Made by a program: the position numbers and the translations under genes
In this document: positions 44,995 to 53,736 of the stretch, piece by piece
Layout of the letters: each line of letters begins with the position of its first letter
How positions within the stretch are numbered: the stretch's first letter is position 1
Notes under the pieces: generated by a model
Told to the model about the DNA's origin: nothing
The model's database searches: none
What the model saw: only the letters and a program-made list of their open reading frames with translations
Source: JAMXLO01 sp963794185
Lineage (GTDB): Bacteria > Pseudomonadota > Alphaproteobacteria > Acetobacterales > Acetobacteraceae
Assembly (NCBI GenBank): GCA_963794185.1
Contig: CAWCDM010000113.1
Span: 67,315 to 131,314 of the forward strand
Length of the DNA stretch: 64,000 nucleotides
Direction: 5' to 3'

Positions 44995-46337
44995 CGGTGT
45001 TCCCCCCGATAGGAGATGCGCCAGATTGTACTGTTGCCGTCCTCGCCCACCAGCAGCGACCCGTCGCGCGCCACCGCAATGCCGACGGGCCGCGCCCACA
45101 CCGCCTGATCGGATGCAACGAAGCCGGTGAGGAAATCCTCGTATTCACCGGTGGGCCTGCCGTTCGCGAAGCGCAGCCGGACCACCTTGTAGCCGGTGCG
45201 GCGTGCGCGGTTCCACGACCCTCGCAGCGTCACGAATGCGTCGCCGCGATAGTCCTTCGGGAACTGGTCGGCCGCATAGAACGCGATCCCGAGCGGCGCC
45301 GAATGCGGCTGGATCAGCACGTCGGGCACGGTGACATGCCCCGCGAGGTCGCGCCGCAGCCCCTTGAGCCGGGGGTCCTCGTGGTCGCCAATATAGTACC
45401 AGGGCCAGCCATAGAATGCGCCCTGGCGCACCGACGTGGCGTAGTCCGGCGGCAGATCGTCACCCAGCCCGTCGCGCTCGTTCACGACGCACCATAGCGC
45501 ACCCGCCGCGTCGGCCCCGGGTGCGATCGCCTCTGCGGTGCAATTGCGCAGGCCGGCGGCAAAGACGTGCCGGTTGCCGCCATCGGGATCGAACGCCAGC
45601 ACGTCGGCGCGCTCCTGCTCGCTGCCCCAGGCTGCTCCGAGGCCGTGCGTCGCGTCCCAGGCGTGTGCGGCAGCGGCGTCGTGCGCCGGCAGATCGGTCG
45701 CGATATTGGTCTCGGAACCGACCGAGACGAACATCGTGCGCCCATCCGCCGAGAACACCACATCGCGCGTCGCATGGCCGCCGACCGGGAGATGCGGCAC
45801 TACGACCTGCGGCTTGCCGCGTGCGCGCAGATCGCCGGCCCGATAGGGGAACCGCACGACCTGATCCGTCGCCGCGACATAGACGAATCGCGGATCCGGC
45901 CCCGGCGGCCAGAACGCGATGCCGAACGGATAGGACAGGCCCTCGGCAAACACATAGGGCTGCGGTTTGGTCGTGCCGGGCTGCGCACGCAGGATGCGCA
46001 CGCGTCCGGCATCGCTCTCGGTGACGAACACATCGCCGTCCGGCGCGACACGCAGCAGGCGCGGCCGTTCAAGTCCGGCGGCGAACGGTTCGACCTCGAA
46101 GCCCGGCGGCACGCGCAGCATCGCGCCGGCCGGCCGCGTCACCAGCGATGGGGCACGGTGTGCGGAAAGTGTGGCGTTGGGCGGCGGCATGGCATCGGCG
46201 GTGATACGGCGCACCACGCCGGGCGCATCGGAATGCCAGTCGCCATACGCGGCGGCGCCCGTGAGCGGTGCATCGGCAAGCGCGGCCGAGGTGAGCAGCA
46301 GCAGCGGCAGCAGGAATGGCAGGAAACGCGTTGTCAT
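44991..46337 (-). CDS. PQQ-dependent sugar dehydrogenase, sorbosone dehydrogenase-like
   Basis: 448 residues with a signal peptide (FLPFLLPLLLLTSAALA), so periplasmic. The six-bladed propeller of soluble glucose/sorbosone dehydrogenases is visible: GFEVEPFAAGLERPRLLRV, GDVFVTESDAGRVRIL, VGGHATRDVVFSADGRTMFV, LRNCTAEAIAPGADAAGALWCVVNERDGLGDDLPPDY (shown in part as NERDGLGDDLPPDY, the metal/PQQ loop) and FYGWPWYYIG. It should oxidise an aldose or aldehyde in the periplasm. The ATG at 46337 was chosen because the signal peptide follows at once. Confidence 0.9.
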   Translation of the reverse strand: MTTRFLPFLLPLLLLTSAALADAPLTGAAAYGDWHSDAPGVVRRITADAMPPPNATLSAHRAPSLVTRPAGAMLRVPPGFEVEPFAAGLERPRLLRVAPDGDVFVTESDAGRVRILRAQPGTTKPQPYVFAEGLSYPFGIAFWPPGPDPRFVYVAATDQVVRFPYRAGDLRARGKPQVVVPHLPVGGHATRDVVFSADGRTMFVSVGSETNIATDLPAHDAAAAHAWDATHGLGAAWGSEQERADVLAFDPDGGNRHVFAAGLRNCTAEAIAPGADAAGALWCVVNERDGLGDDLPPDYATSVRQGAFYGWPWYYIGDHEDPRLKGLRRDLAGHVTVPDVLIQPHSAPLGIAFYAADQFPKDYRGDAFVTLRGSWNRARRTGYKVVRLRFANGRPTGEYEDFLTGFVASDQAVWARPVGIAVARDGSLLVGEDGNSTIWRISYRGEHR

Positions 46338-46375
46338 GCCCGCAGATCGCATGGCGCGGCGGCATGCGCCACTCA

Positions 46376-47425
46376 TCAGCGTGTGACGCCCTCCATCACG
46401 AGGCGATGCGCGGCGAGCAGCGCAGGCACGCGTGCGGGATCGGTGCGGCCCCAGCCGCATTCGGTCGCAACGCCGAAACGCGGCGTCACCGTGCCCGCGG
46501 CATCAATGCGCGCGCGGTCGCCGCCAGGATCGGCGTGGTGGATCAGACCGAGATACAGTGCGGTTTCCGCAGGCAGCGACAGACCGGCGAGCGGCGCGAA
46601 GTAGCTATCGTCGGTGCGGTCCTTCGGCACCGGCAGATGCAGGAAGTCCAGCCGTCGCTGCAGGCGTGCGAGAAGCCCACACGTGATCTCGACCAGGATC
46701 GCGGTATCTTTCGGCATCACCACATGTTCGTCGCGCGGCGAACCGTAACACAGATGATAGCCGCACTCGACATCGTGCGGCACCGCGTCGCCCAGCCGCG
46801 CGAGTTCGGCGACAATGTCGTCCTTGTAGCTCGGTGGGCTGTGCGGGAAATAGTGCTCGAACACCAGCACCTCCTGGCAGACATCCCATTGGATCGACAG
46901 GTCCCGATGCGGAATCGCGTCGGCGATTTCGCGCAGCGCCGCGAGCAAGGCACGTTCATAAACCGGCAGATACGCTGCGAGCGAATGCGGGCTGACATAC
47001 ATGTATCCCGAGGCCATCGGCGTCGGCAGGCAGACCTGGAAACGCACGCCGCGAGGTATTTGGCCTGCATCGCGAAGCCGATAAAAGACCGCGTAGGAGT
47101 CGCGCGCGGCCGCGGCGTAGCCGGTTTCGAATGTGACCGTGGCAGGATCGATCGCCGACTTGAACCGAAGCCAATCCGTCGTGCGGATCAGGGCGCCGTC
47201 CCACTGGCGCAACTCGAACGGTGGCGTATCAGGGTCGAGCTCCATCGCTGGATGATTCAGCAGCATTTCCCGCTGCCACCAGATCCAGCGATGCCGGTTG
47301 CCGGTCTCGCCGTCCGGGATGCGGGCGAGATATGGCCCAAGCGCTCCAGCCACGGTACGGAACACGGTCTCCGCGTCGGGGAGCGGCACGCTGCCGATCA
47401 GGTGCGCGCCCGTGAGTTCGGCCAT
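46376..47425 (-). CDS. UROD/MetE-like (cobalamin-independent methionine synthase fold) protein
   Basis: 349 residues with no signal peptide. Typical pieces are HLIGSVPLPDAETVFRTVA, LARIPDGETGNRHRWIWWQ, LPTPMASGYMY, IQWDVCQEVLVFEHYF, YHLCYGSPRDEH and FGVATECGWGR. The late CGWGR and the His/Cys spacing echo the zinc-site region of MetE-type barrels, but true MetE is far larger. Proteins of this group have no proven reaction; demethylation or C1 transfer is an inference. GGGGGGATC precedes the ATG at 47425. It is first in the operon with the PQQ dehydrogenase and amidohydrolase. Confidence 0.75.
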   Translation of the reverse strand: MAELTGAHLIGSVPLPDAETVFRTVAGALGPYLARIPDGETGNRHRWIWWQREMLLNHPAMELDPDTPPFELRQWDGALIRTTDWLRFKSAIDPATVTFETGYAAAARDSYAVFYRLRDAGQIPRGVRFQVCLPTPMASGYMYVSPHSLAAYLPVYERALLAALREIADAIPHRDLSIQWDVCQEVLVFEHYFPHSPPSYKDDIVAELARLGDAVPHDVECGYHLCYGSPRDEHVVMPKDTAILVEITCGLLARLQRRLDFLHLPVPKDRTDDSYFAPLAGLSLPAETALYLGLIHHADPGGDRARIDAAGTVTPRFGVATECGWGRTDPARVPALLAAHRLVMEGVTR

Positions 47426-47617
47426 TGGTTGATCCCCCCTCTCGTCGTCGCAGGGACGGTAAACCTTGTCGCCATCCCCGCTAAGCTTGTCCCGGCTTCG
47501 CGCGGATGGCGGCAAAAAAGCGGAAGGGCGGTCGCAATTGTTTCGCGCGGTCGAACGCCTGCACGGCACCCGCGCGATTACTCCGACAGCATGCCACAAT
47601 ATCCGGGGCGAGGCGGG

Positions 47618-48040
47618 TCAGGCGGGCGAGAGCGACACCGTCCCGACGCCCCGGTGCACCATGCCGAGAAGCCGCGCCGCCGCCATGGACAGATCGATCA
47701 CCCGGCGTGCCGAATACAGCCGGTCGGTGATGGTGACGACGACCGACCGGCCGGTGTCCTGCAGCGTGACGTAGACCTTGGTGCCAAATGGCAGCCAGGG
47801 GTGCGCCGCCGTCAGTTCATTCGGATCGAAGCGAGTGCCGGCCGCCGTGCGCCTGCCCTGGTGGGCACGCCCGTAATAGGACGCCGTTCCCGTTTCGCTG
47901 ACCCAGCCGTCGGGGGTCGTCACCTCGGCCCGCTGCGCATGGGCACCGGTATGCAGCAGGGCGAACATGGCGGCAGCGATCAGACCCAACTGGCCGCGTT
48001 GTCCCAGCCGCCTCCACGCGTCCTCCGCCCAATATTGCAT
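47618..48040 (-). CDS. RlpA-like septal/endolytic transglycosylase (double-psi beta-barrel)
   Basis: 140 residues. A signal peptide (LGLIAAAMFALLHTGAHA) is followed by the RlpA domain: ETGTASYYGRAHQGRRTAAGT, LTAAHPWLPFGTKVYVT, SVVVTITDR and VIDLSMAAARLLGM. RlpA cleaves naked glycan strands of peptidoglycan in the periplasm. The SPOR domain of full RlpA is absent, as in many short homologues. The ATG at 48040 is adopted; an in-frame ATG at 48079 would add 13 residues. The gap to the divergent TauE gene (about 250 bases) contains nothing clear. Confidence 0.85.
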   Translation of the reverse strand: MQYWAEDAWRRLGQRGQLGLIAAAMFALLHTGAHAQRAEVTTPDGWVSETGTASYYGRAHQGRRTAAGTRFDPNELTAAHPWLPFGTKVYVTLQDTGRSVVVTITDRLYSARRVIDLSMAAARLLGMVHRGVGTVSLSPA

Positions 48041-48326
48041 GATGCGCAGCCGGAGTAGACCGGCGGCATCACCAGTCATGCCGGGTTTTTTGGACGGACT
48101 TCGACCAGGCACGCAATAATGCTCGGACAGTGCCGTCGAAACGATCGGCCTGCTCCGATGGACATTCACCAAATTGGTGAAATTGCGGCATTTCTTCTGG
48201 CCGCTGGCTTTGTTTTCCCGGTCCATGCCAGCATGATGCTGATCGAGGACCGGCTTGGCAACCCCTATCGGATCGACTGTGCCCTTCTGGACACGCACGC
48301 CGGCCGCGTATGAGCCTGCGCCGGCG

Positions 48327-49076
48327 ATGGCCGAAACCCTCCTCACTGCCGTGTTCGGCGTGTTTGCCGCCTCGCTGCTGCGCGGCTTCACCGGCTTCGG
48401 CTTCGGCATCGCCGCCGTGCCACTGCTTAGCCTGGCGCTGCCGCCGGCCAAGGTCGTGCCCTTCGTCGTCGTGCTGCAGGTTATCGTCGGCGTGGGTGGG
48501 TTGCGGCAGGCCTGGCCGCTCTGCGATTGGCGGGCGGTTGGCCGCCTGAGCCCGGGCCTCGTGCTGGGCATCCCGATCGGCCTGGCGGTGCTGACCGCAT
48601 TCCGAGCCGATCCGGTCCGTCTGGCCATCGGCTGTGCGATTCTTGGATCCGTGCTGCTGCTTTGGCGTGGCCTTCGTCTGCCGCCCGCCCCGTCGCGCGT
48701 GCTTACGTTCGCGGTGGGTCTTGCCGCCGGTGTGATGAGCGGTCTCGCATCGATGGGCGGGCCACCGATCGTGGTCTATCTGCTGGCGCTGTCGCACGAG
48801 GCCGCGGTCGTGCGCGCATCCTCCATCGTGTATTTCATGCTCGCGGCGATGATGTCGCTGTTGATGATGTCGTTGCACGGACTGATTGACCGCGAGATCC
48901 TGTTATGGTCGGTTGCTTCGGTACCTCTGCTGATGACGGGAACCTATCTGGGAAACTGGGGCTTCCGCCGTTCGCGTCCGCATCACCACAGGCTCACCGC
49001 GATGGTGCTGCTGTCAGTCCTGGCGCTACTGTTGATCGCCCGCGGTCTTGGCGGCTTTTGGACGGGGGCGTCCTGA
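48327..49076 (+). CDS. TauE/SafE family sulfite exporter-like permease
   Basis: 249 residues, about eight transmembrane helices. The two family repeats start with LLRGFTGFGFGIAAVPLLSL and AAGVMSGLASMGGPPIVVYL. The family moves organic anions such as sulfite or sulfoacetate across the inner membrane. I set the start at ATG 48327; upstream frames lack a ribosome site. It ends 2 bases before the convergent ArfB gene. Confidence 0.88.
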   Translation: MAETLLTAVFGVFAASLLRGFTGFGFGIAAVPLLSLALPPAKVVPFVVVLQVIVGVGGLRQAWPLCDWRAVGRLSPGLVLGIPIGLAVLTAFRADPVRLAIGCAILGSVLLLWRGLRLPPAPSRVLTFAVGLAAGVMSGLASMGGPPIVVYLLALSHEAAVVRASSIVYFMLAAMMSLLMMSLHGLIDREILLWSVASVPLLMTGTYLGNWGFRRSRPHHHRLTAMVLLSVLALLLIARGLGGFWTGAS

Positions 49077-49078
49077 GG

Positions 49079-49498
49079 TCACTCGTCAGTCTGCGGCGCG
49101 GTTCTGGTCTGCTTGATGCGCGCACGATGTGTCTTCATCTGCAGCCGGCGGCGCTTCGAAGACGCGGTCGGCCTGGTGGCGATCCGTGGCACCGGTGGCT
49201 CCGCGGCGCGCTCGATCAACGCTATCAGAGTTTCGAGCGCGGCCTGTCGATTGCGGTCCTGCGTGCGGTGGCGTTGCGCGGTGATAAGCAAGGTACCTTC
49301 CTGCGTGGACCGCCTGCCCGCCAGCCGGCGCAACCGCGCCTGCACGTCATTCGGCAGGCCGGAGCCGGCTGGATCGAACCGCAATTGCACAGCCGTCGAA
49401 ACCTTGTTGACGTTCTGTCCACCGGGTCCCGACGAGCGCACAAAGCTTTCCGAGATCGCGTGCTCGTCGATCGCTATGGTCGGCGTGATCCGGATCAT
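49079..49498 (-). CDS. arfB: Alternative ribosome-rescue peptidyl-tRNA hydrolase ArfB
   Basis: 139 residues. The catalytic GGQ lies in FVRSSGPGGQNVNKVSTAV, and the C-terminal tail is rich in Lys/Arg (KRRRLQMKTHRARIKQTR), which enters the mRNA channel of stalled ribosomes. This is the standard ArfB/YaeJ layout and length. The ATG at 49498 is preceded by GGCGGTGGA. It is immediately downstream of mucR on the same strand. Confidence 0.93.
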   Translation of the reverse strand: MIRITPTIAIDEHAISESFVRSSGPGGQNVNKVSTAVQLRFDPAGSGLPNDVQARLRRLAGRRSTQEGTLLITAQRHRTQDRNRQAALETLIALIERAAEPPVPRIATRPTASSKRRRLQMKTHRARIKQTRTAPQTDE

Positions 49499-49524
49499 TC
49501 CACCGCCATCGCCACGCGGCCAAA

Positions 49525-49965
49525 TCAGCCCGCGCCGGCCTTCCTGCGGCCTGCCGCGCGCTTGACCGGCTTGGCGGACTTCCGCCCGAGCCCGATCTTC
49601 TTCGCCAGCGCGGAGCGCGTCTTGGCATAACTCGGCGCCACCATCGGATAGTCGCGCGGCAGTCCCCACCGGTCGCGATACTGTTGCGGCGTCAACTTGT
49701 GGTCGGTCATCAGATGCCGCTTCAGCATCGAGAAGCTCTTGCCGTCTTCCAGACAGAAGATGCGGTCTTGCCTGATCGACTGCTTCACCGGCACTGCAGG
49801 GGTCGGCTTTTCGGTCTCGATTGGCTGCTTTCCAACATTCGTGAGAGCCTTGTACACTTCCTGTATCAGGCTCGGCAGCGCATCCGGCGCGACGGTATTG
49901 TGCCGGACATGTGCAGACACGATCTGTGCGGTCAGTCCAAGGACCTGGTCAGTCGATTCGCTCAT
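49525..49965 (-). CDS. MucR family transcriptional regulator
   Basis: 146 residues with the MucR/Ros zinc finger CLEDGKSFSMLKRHLMTDH (the first Cys of the usual C2H2 pair being C-x2-D here, an accepted Ros variant) followed by LTPQQYRDRWGLPRDYPMVAP. MucR proteins are H-NS-like regulators that bind AT-rich promoters and control exopolysaccharide, motility and symbiosis genes. The ATG at 49965 with GAAGGGGC upstream is preferred over an in-frame TTG at 49980. The neighbourhood has polysaccharide genes it could control. Confidence 0.92.
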   Translation of the reverse strand: MSESTDQVLGLTAQIVSAHVRHNTVAPDALPSLIQEVYKALTNVGKQPIETEKPTPAVPVKQSIRQDRIFCLEDGKSFSMLKRHLMTDHKLTPQQYRDRWGLPRDYPMVAPSYAKTRSALAKKIGLGRKSAKPVKRAAGRRKAGAG

Positions 49966-50166
49966 TTTATGCCCCTTCAACCCGGAGGCACCATAACGTT
50001 ATTGCGGCGAATCCCCTAGAGCCGGTTTCATTGCGGATATAAACACATCACAACGCGTACACTTTCGCGCCGGGACGGATCAATGCGACGGACGGAACGG
50101 CGCGCGGGGATGGCCGCAATCGCGTTTCGATGGCAGGCTGACCGGGACCATGATTTGCAGGAGACA

Positions 50167-51084
50167 ATGATGCCCGACCCGATCACCGGTTTGTGGGCTG
50201 CCGCGACCACACCGGTCGGCTCCGCGGGCGCGATCGACCACGCTGCATTGGCCCGCCACGCACAGCGACTGCTGCGCTGGGGCTGCGATGGCCTGGTACT
50301 GTTCGGCAGTTGTGGCGAAGGCCCGTCATTCTCCGGCGCCGAACGTCTCGCCGCCGCCGAGGCTGTGCTGCGCGCAGGGGTTGCGCCGGCGCGGCTGGCG
50401 CTCGGCACAGGTTGTCCGGCCATCACGGACACGGTGACATTGACCAAGGCAATGCTCGGCCTCGGCATCACGCGGACGCTCCTGCTGCCGCCCTATTATT
50501 TCGCCGGCGTGTCGCCCGAGGGCATCGAGGATGCCTTCGCCGCCGTGCTCGATGGCGTGGCCGATGCACGGCTGAGCGCCTGCCTTTACCACATCCCACA
50601 GGTCTGCGGCGTTCCGGTGCCCGCACAGGTGCTGGGCCGGTTGCGCGCGCGCTACGGCGCGACGGTGTCCGGCGTGAAGGACAGCAGCGGCGACTTCGCG
50701 GCGTTCCTGGCGTTCCGCGCCGCGGCCCCGGACGTTTCCGCACTCGTCGGCGCCGAGGTGCTGATCGCACGCGCTATGGCGGCCGGCGGGCAGGGGACGA
50801 TCTGCGGCATGGCAAATCTGGTGCCTGCGCTGATCCGCCGGCTGCTCGACGGTGCCGATGTGCAGGCGGCGATTGAAAAGGCCTGTGCTCCTGTCGACAG
50901 CATTCCGATGATCAAGGCGGTGCTGGCGGCGATCACCGGCGAGGCGATCTGGCGCACTGTCCGCCCGCCGCTGCGCACGGCGGATGCGGCCGAAGGCGCG
51001 CGCATAGCGGCGATGCTGGAGTCGCTCGAACCGGCAGCCGCCCCATCGCCCGACCGTGCCCTCGCCGTGGAGGCAAGCGCATGA
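50167..51084 (+). CDS. DapA/NanA-family lyase or hydratase-aldolase
   Basis: 305 residues forming a TIM barrel. LVLFGSCGEGPSFSGAERL takes the place of the GTTGE motif, CLYHIPQVCG holds the Tyr of the proton relay, and VSGVKDSSGDFAAF contains the Schiff-base Lys. All class I aldolase residues of the family are present, so it probably cleaves or dehydrates a 2-keto acid; GSCGE differs from true DapA, making dihydrodipicolinate synthase unlikely. CAGGAGACA precedes the ATG. It overlaps the next gene by 4 bases (ATGA). Confidence 0.88.
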   Translation: MMPDPITGLWAAATTPVGSAGAIDHAALARHAQRLLRWGCDGLVLFGSCGEGPSFSGAERLAAAEAVLRAGVAPARLALGTGCPAITDTVTLTKAMLGLGITRTLLLPPYYFAGVSPEGIEDAFAAVLDGVADARLSACLYHIPQVCGVPVPAQVLGRLRARYGATVSGVKDSSGDFAAFLAFRAAAPDVSALVGAEVLIARAMAAGGQGTICGMANLVPALIRRLLDGADVQAAIEKACAPVDSIPMIKAVLAAITGEAIWRTVRPPLRTADAAEGARIAAMLESLEPAAAPSPDRALAVEASA

Positions 51085-52211
51085 ACGACGCCGACATGAT
51101 CCAGCGCGCCCGCGACCTGGCACCGCTGCTGGAAGAGGCCGGCGACGAGATCGAACAGCGCCGCGAACTGCCCGAGCGGATCGTCGCCGCGCTGATCGAA
51201 GGAAAATTCTTCCGCATGCTGCAGCCGCGCTTCCTCGGTGGCGCCGAACTGCGGCCCGTGATCTTCACGCAGGTGACCGAGGCGCTGGCCCGCACCAACG
51301 CGTCCGTCGCCTGGTGCGTCGGTCAGAACAACGGCTGCTCGATGTCGGCTGCCTATCTGGAACCCGAGGTCGCGCGCGAGATCTTCGGCCCGCCGACGGG
51401 CATTCTGGCCTGGGGACCACCGGGCGCGCCGTTCGAGGCGCAGCCCGTCGAAGGCGGCTATCGCATCAGCGGCCGGTGGCGCTTCGCCAGCGGATGCCAC
51501 CATGCGCGATGGCTCGGCGCGCACATGCCGATTGCCGGCAGCGGCAAAGTCCGAACAATGCTGTTCCCGAAATCCAGCGTGCAGATGAACGACATCTGGC
51601 ACACGATCGGACTGCGCGGCACCGCCAGCAACGAATACGTGGTGAAGGACCTGTTCGTGCCGCAGCGCTACACGATGGCGCGCGACACGCCGGCCGAGCG
51701 GCGCGAGCAGGGGCTGCTGTATCGTTTCACCAGCAACCAGTTGTATTCCTGCGGCTTCGCCGGCGTGGGCCTTGGGATTGCGCGCGGCACGATCGACGAT
51801 TTCCTCAATCTGCCGGCGAACAAGGTGTCGCGCGGCGCGTCGCGGCCGATGCGCGAGAACAACGTGGTGCAGTCCCAGCTTGCGCAATGCGAGGCACGCT
51901 GGCGCTCGGCGCGCGCCTTCCTGCACACCACCTGGGAGCAGGCGTGGAGCCACGTCGAGGCCACCGGCGCGCAGACCGGCGACGACCGGCCGATGATCCG
52001 ACTGGCATCGACCTGGGCGATCCAGCAGTCGCGCGAGATCGTCAACACGCTGTATCATGCCGCCGGATCGATGGCGGTGTTCGAGGACCAGCCGTTCGAG
52101 CAGCGTCTGCGCGATATCCACACGGTTGCGCAGCAATCGCAGGGGCGGCAGCTTCACTACGAGTCGGTCGGCCAGATCCTGTTCGGTATGGAGCCGGAAA
52201 ATTATTTCTGA
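51081..52211 (+). CDS. Acyl-CoA dehydrogenase-fold flavin monooxygenase (HsaA-like)
   Basis: 376 residues with the acyl-CoA dehydrogenase fold of flavin-dependent hydroxylases: ELPERIVAALIEGKFFRMLQ, SVAWCVGQNNGCSMSAAYL, GYRISGRWRFASGCHHARW, IGLRGTASNEYVVKDLFVP and AGSMAVFEDQPFEQRLRDIH. The C-terminal acyl-CoA catalytic Glu motif is missing, as in HsaA and p-hydroxyphenylacetate hydroxylases. A separate flavin reductase would be needed and is not in the window. It is translationally coupled to the aldolase and followed by a VOC gene. Confidence 0.88.
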   Translation: MNDADMIQRARDLAPLLEEAGDEIEQRRELPERIVAALIEGKFFRMLQPRFLGGAELRPVIFTQVTEALARTNASVAWCVGQNNGCSMSAAYLEPEVAREIFGPPTGILAWGPPGAPFEAQPVEGGYRISGRWRFASGCHHARWLGAHMPIAGSGKVRTMLFPKSSVQMNDIWHTIGLRGTASNEYVVKDLFVPQRYTMARDTPAERREQGLLYRFTSNQLYSCGFAGVGLGIARGTIDDFLNLPANKVSRGASRPMRENNVVQSQLAQCEARWRSARAFLHTTWEQAWSHVEATGAQTGDDRPMIRLASTWAIQQSREIVNTLYHAAGSMAVFEDQPFEQRLRDIHTVAQQSQGRQLHYESVGQILFGMEPENYF

Positions 52212-52223
52212 TGGAGGAACAAC

Positions 52224-52634
52224 ATGCCCGCGATGTCGCTTAATCACTACACGATCCTGGCGCGCGATCTGGAGGCGACGAAGGACTTCTACACCGATGT
52301 CGTCGGCCTGTCGGTCGGTGACCGTCCGCCGCTCGCGTTCCCCGGCTACTGGCTGTATTGCGGCGGTGTGCCGACGGTGCACCTGATCGGCCGCCGTGCC
52401 GAGGACCCGGTGATTGCCGATGCGCCGGGCGATGCGGCGAAGACCGGCCGGCTGGACCACATCGCGTTCGCCTGCGAGGGGCTGCAGGATATGAAGGCGA
52501 ATCTTGAAGGCCACGGCATCAGGTTCGACGAACGCGTGTTGCCACGGCTGAACATGACGCAGCTGTTCTATTATGATCCGGATGGCATCGCGGTGGAGTG
52601 CAACTTCGCGGCGCACGAGACCCCGGCGCAGTAG
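52224..52634 (+). CDS. VOC family protein, extradiol dioxygenase/glyoxalase-like
   Basis: 136 residues, one paired beta-alpha-beta-beta-beta module. Candidate metal ligands are His in LNHYTILARD, His in TVHLIG or LDHIAFACEG, and Glu in GIAVECNFA, the H/H/E pattern of metal-binding VOC enzymes. GATGGAGGAAC lies just upstream. The operon position behind a flavin monooxygenase suggests action on an aromatic ring or a thiol-aldehyde adduct; the sequence does not decide which. Confidence 0.88.
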   Translation: MPAMSLNHYTILARDLEATKDFYTDVVGLSVGDRPPLAFPGYWLYCGGVPTVHLIGRRAEDPVIADAPGDAAKTGRLDHIAFACEGLQDMKANLEGHGIRFDERVLPRLNMTQLFYYDPDGIAVECNFAAHETPAQ

Positions 52635-52640
52635 ACGCGA

Positions 52641-52762
52641 CACCCTCTCCCCGACCCTCCCCCGCTTTGCGGGGGAGGGGGTATTGCAACCCTCCCCCGC
52701 GAAGCGGGGGGAGCGAATATCTTGCCCCTCTCCCGCGAAGCGGGGGAGGGTAGGGGAGGGGG
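52641..52762. repeat. Three GC-rich hairpins (CTCCCCCGC type)
   Basis: Three copies of a CCCTCCCCCGC...GCGGGGGAGGG palindrome with short TTT or GAA loops lie between the VOC gene and the convergent TauD gene. The same unit recurs at 60968-61057. Position between convergent stops suggests they act as transcript ends or are REP-like elements. Confidence 0.75.
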
Positions 52763-52770
52763 TCCGCGTG

Positions 52771-53625
52771 CTACTCTGCTGCCATTCGTCCTTCCGCCGC
52801 GCGCTCCTTGATGGACACGCGCCAGTGAATGCGCTCCTCGTGCGGCGGATAGTCACCGGCCGCTCGGTGATATGAGCAGCGGTTGTCCCAGATCACGATG
52901 TCGCCGACACGCCATTTGTGGCGGTACTCGCCGTCCGGCTGGATCATGGCGCCGGTCAGTTCGTCGATGACAGCGTTGCTCTCCTGCACGTCGAGGCCCT
53001 CGATGCGAAGGATCTTGCCGGGATCGAAGTAAAGCGACCTGCGCCCGGTTTCCGGATGCGTGCGAATGATCGGATGGAACACCGGCTTCCAGTCGCGATC
53101 CTCCTCGTTCAGCAATTCCTGCTTCTTCCTGCGTCCGCCATAGGTGAAAGCGCCCATCCGCCCGTCGAGGCGCTGCTTCAAACGTTCCGGCAACGCCGCA
53201 TACGCCGCGTAGCCATTGGCGAACAGCGTGTCGCCGCCGGTGCCGGGGATCGCCAGCGCGTAGAGCTGCGTCGCCTTGAACGGCTCGGCATCATACGCCC
53301 CATCGGTATGCCAGCCCTCGGCGCCGCGCCGGTAGATCGCCTGATTGAGCTTGCCGTCGGCGTCGAACTTGTTGATGCCGAGCAGCGTGATCTCGGGAAC
53401 CTCGGGATGCCGCGTGCTCTTGGACGGGTGCGGCACCACCAGCCCGAAACGGCGGCTGTAGTGAAGAAACTGATCGAGCGTCAGTTCCTGGTCGCGGACC
53501 ACCATGACGTTGTGGTCGAGCCACGCCTGATAGATCGGCGCGAAGCCCGCATCGTCCAGCGCCTTCACGTCGACGCCGGTCACCTCGACGCCGATCTGCG
53601 GTCCCATGCGACGAATTTGCAGCAT
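52771..53625 (-). CDS. TauD/TfdA family Fe(II)/2-oxoglutarate dioxygenase
   Basis: 284 residues. Iron ligands are the H-x-D in GWHTDGAYDAEP and the distal His in WDNRCSYHRAAGDYPPHEER, with the 2-oxoglutarate-binding Arg in the last segment. FKATQLYALAIPGTGGDTLF is typical. Members oxidise taurine, alkyl sulfates, phenoxyacetates and other small acids. The ATG at 53625 follows AGGAGGAAG. It is on the opposite strand to the rest of the cluster, its promoter region being shared with the next gene (112-base gap). Confidence 0.92.
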   Translation of the reverse strand: MLQIRRMGPQIGVEVTGVDVKALDDAGFAPIYQAWLDHNVMVVRDQELTLDQFLHYSRRFGLVVPHPSKSTRHPEVPEITLLGINKFDADGKLNQAIYRRGAEGWHTDGAYDAEPFKATQLYALAIPGTGGDTLFANGYAAYAALPERLKQRLDGRMGAFTYGGRRKKQELLNEEDRDWKPVFHPIIRTHPETGRRSLYFDPGKILRIEGLDVQESNAVIDELTGAMIQPDGEYRHKWRVGDIVIWDNRCSYHRAAGDYPPHEERIHWRVSIKERAAEGRMAAE

Positions 53626-53736
53626 CGATACTTCCTCCTGCCGCGAACACGGTAGTGACGGGGCCAAACACGGTCAAATTGGCAGCGTCGCACGCCCGGT
53701 CCTATACTGCCGGGAAGTCGGCATCGGGAGCAGATC

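Noticed and set aside
48069..48878. Minus-strand frame of 269 codons opposite TauE
   Set aside because: Composition is rich in His/Gln/Arg as expected from reading a membrane protein gene backwards; no motif.
52641..52762. Hairpins considered as a small CRISPR array
   Set aside because: Spacing and inter-hairpin lengths are irregular and the units are GC-rich palindromes found elsewhere in intergenic DNA.
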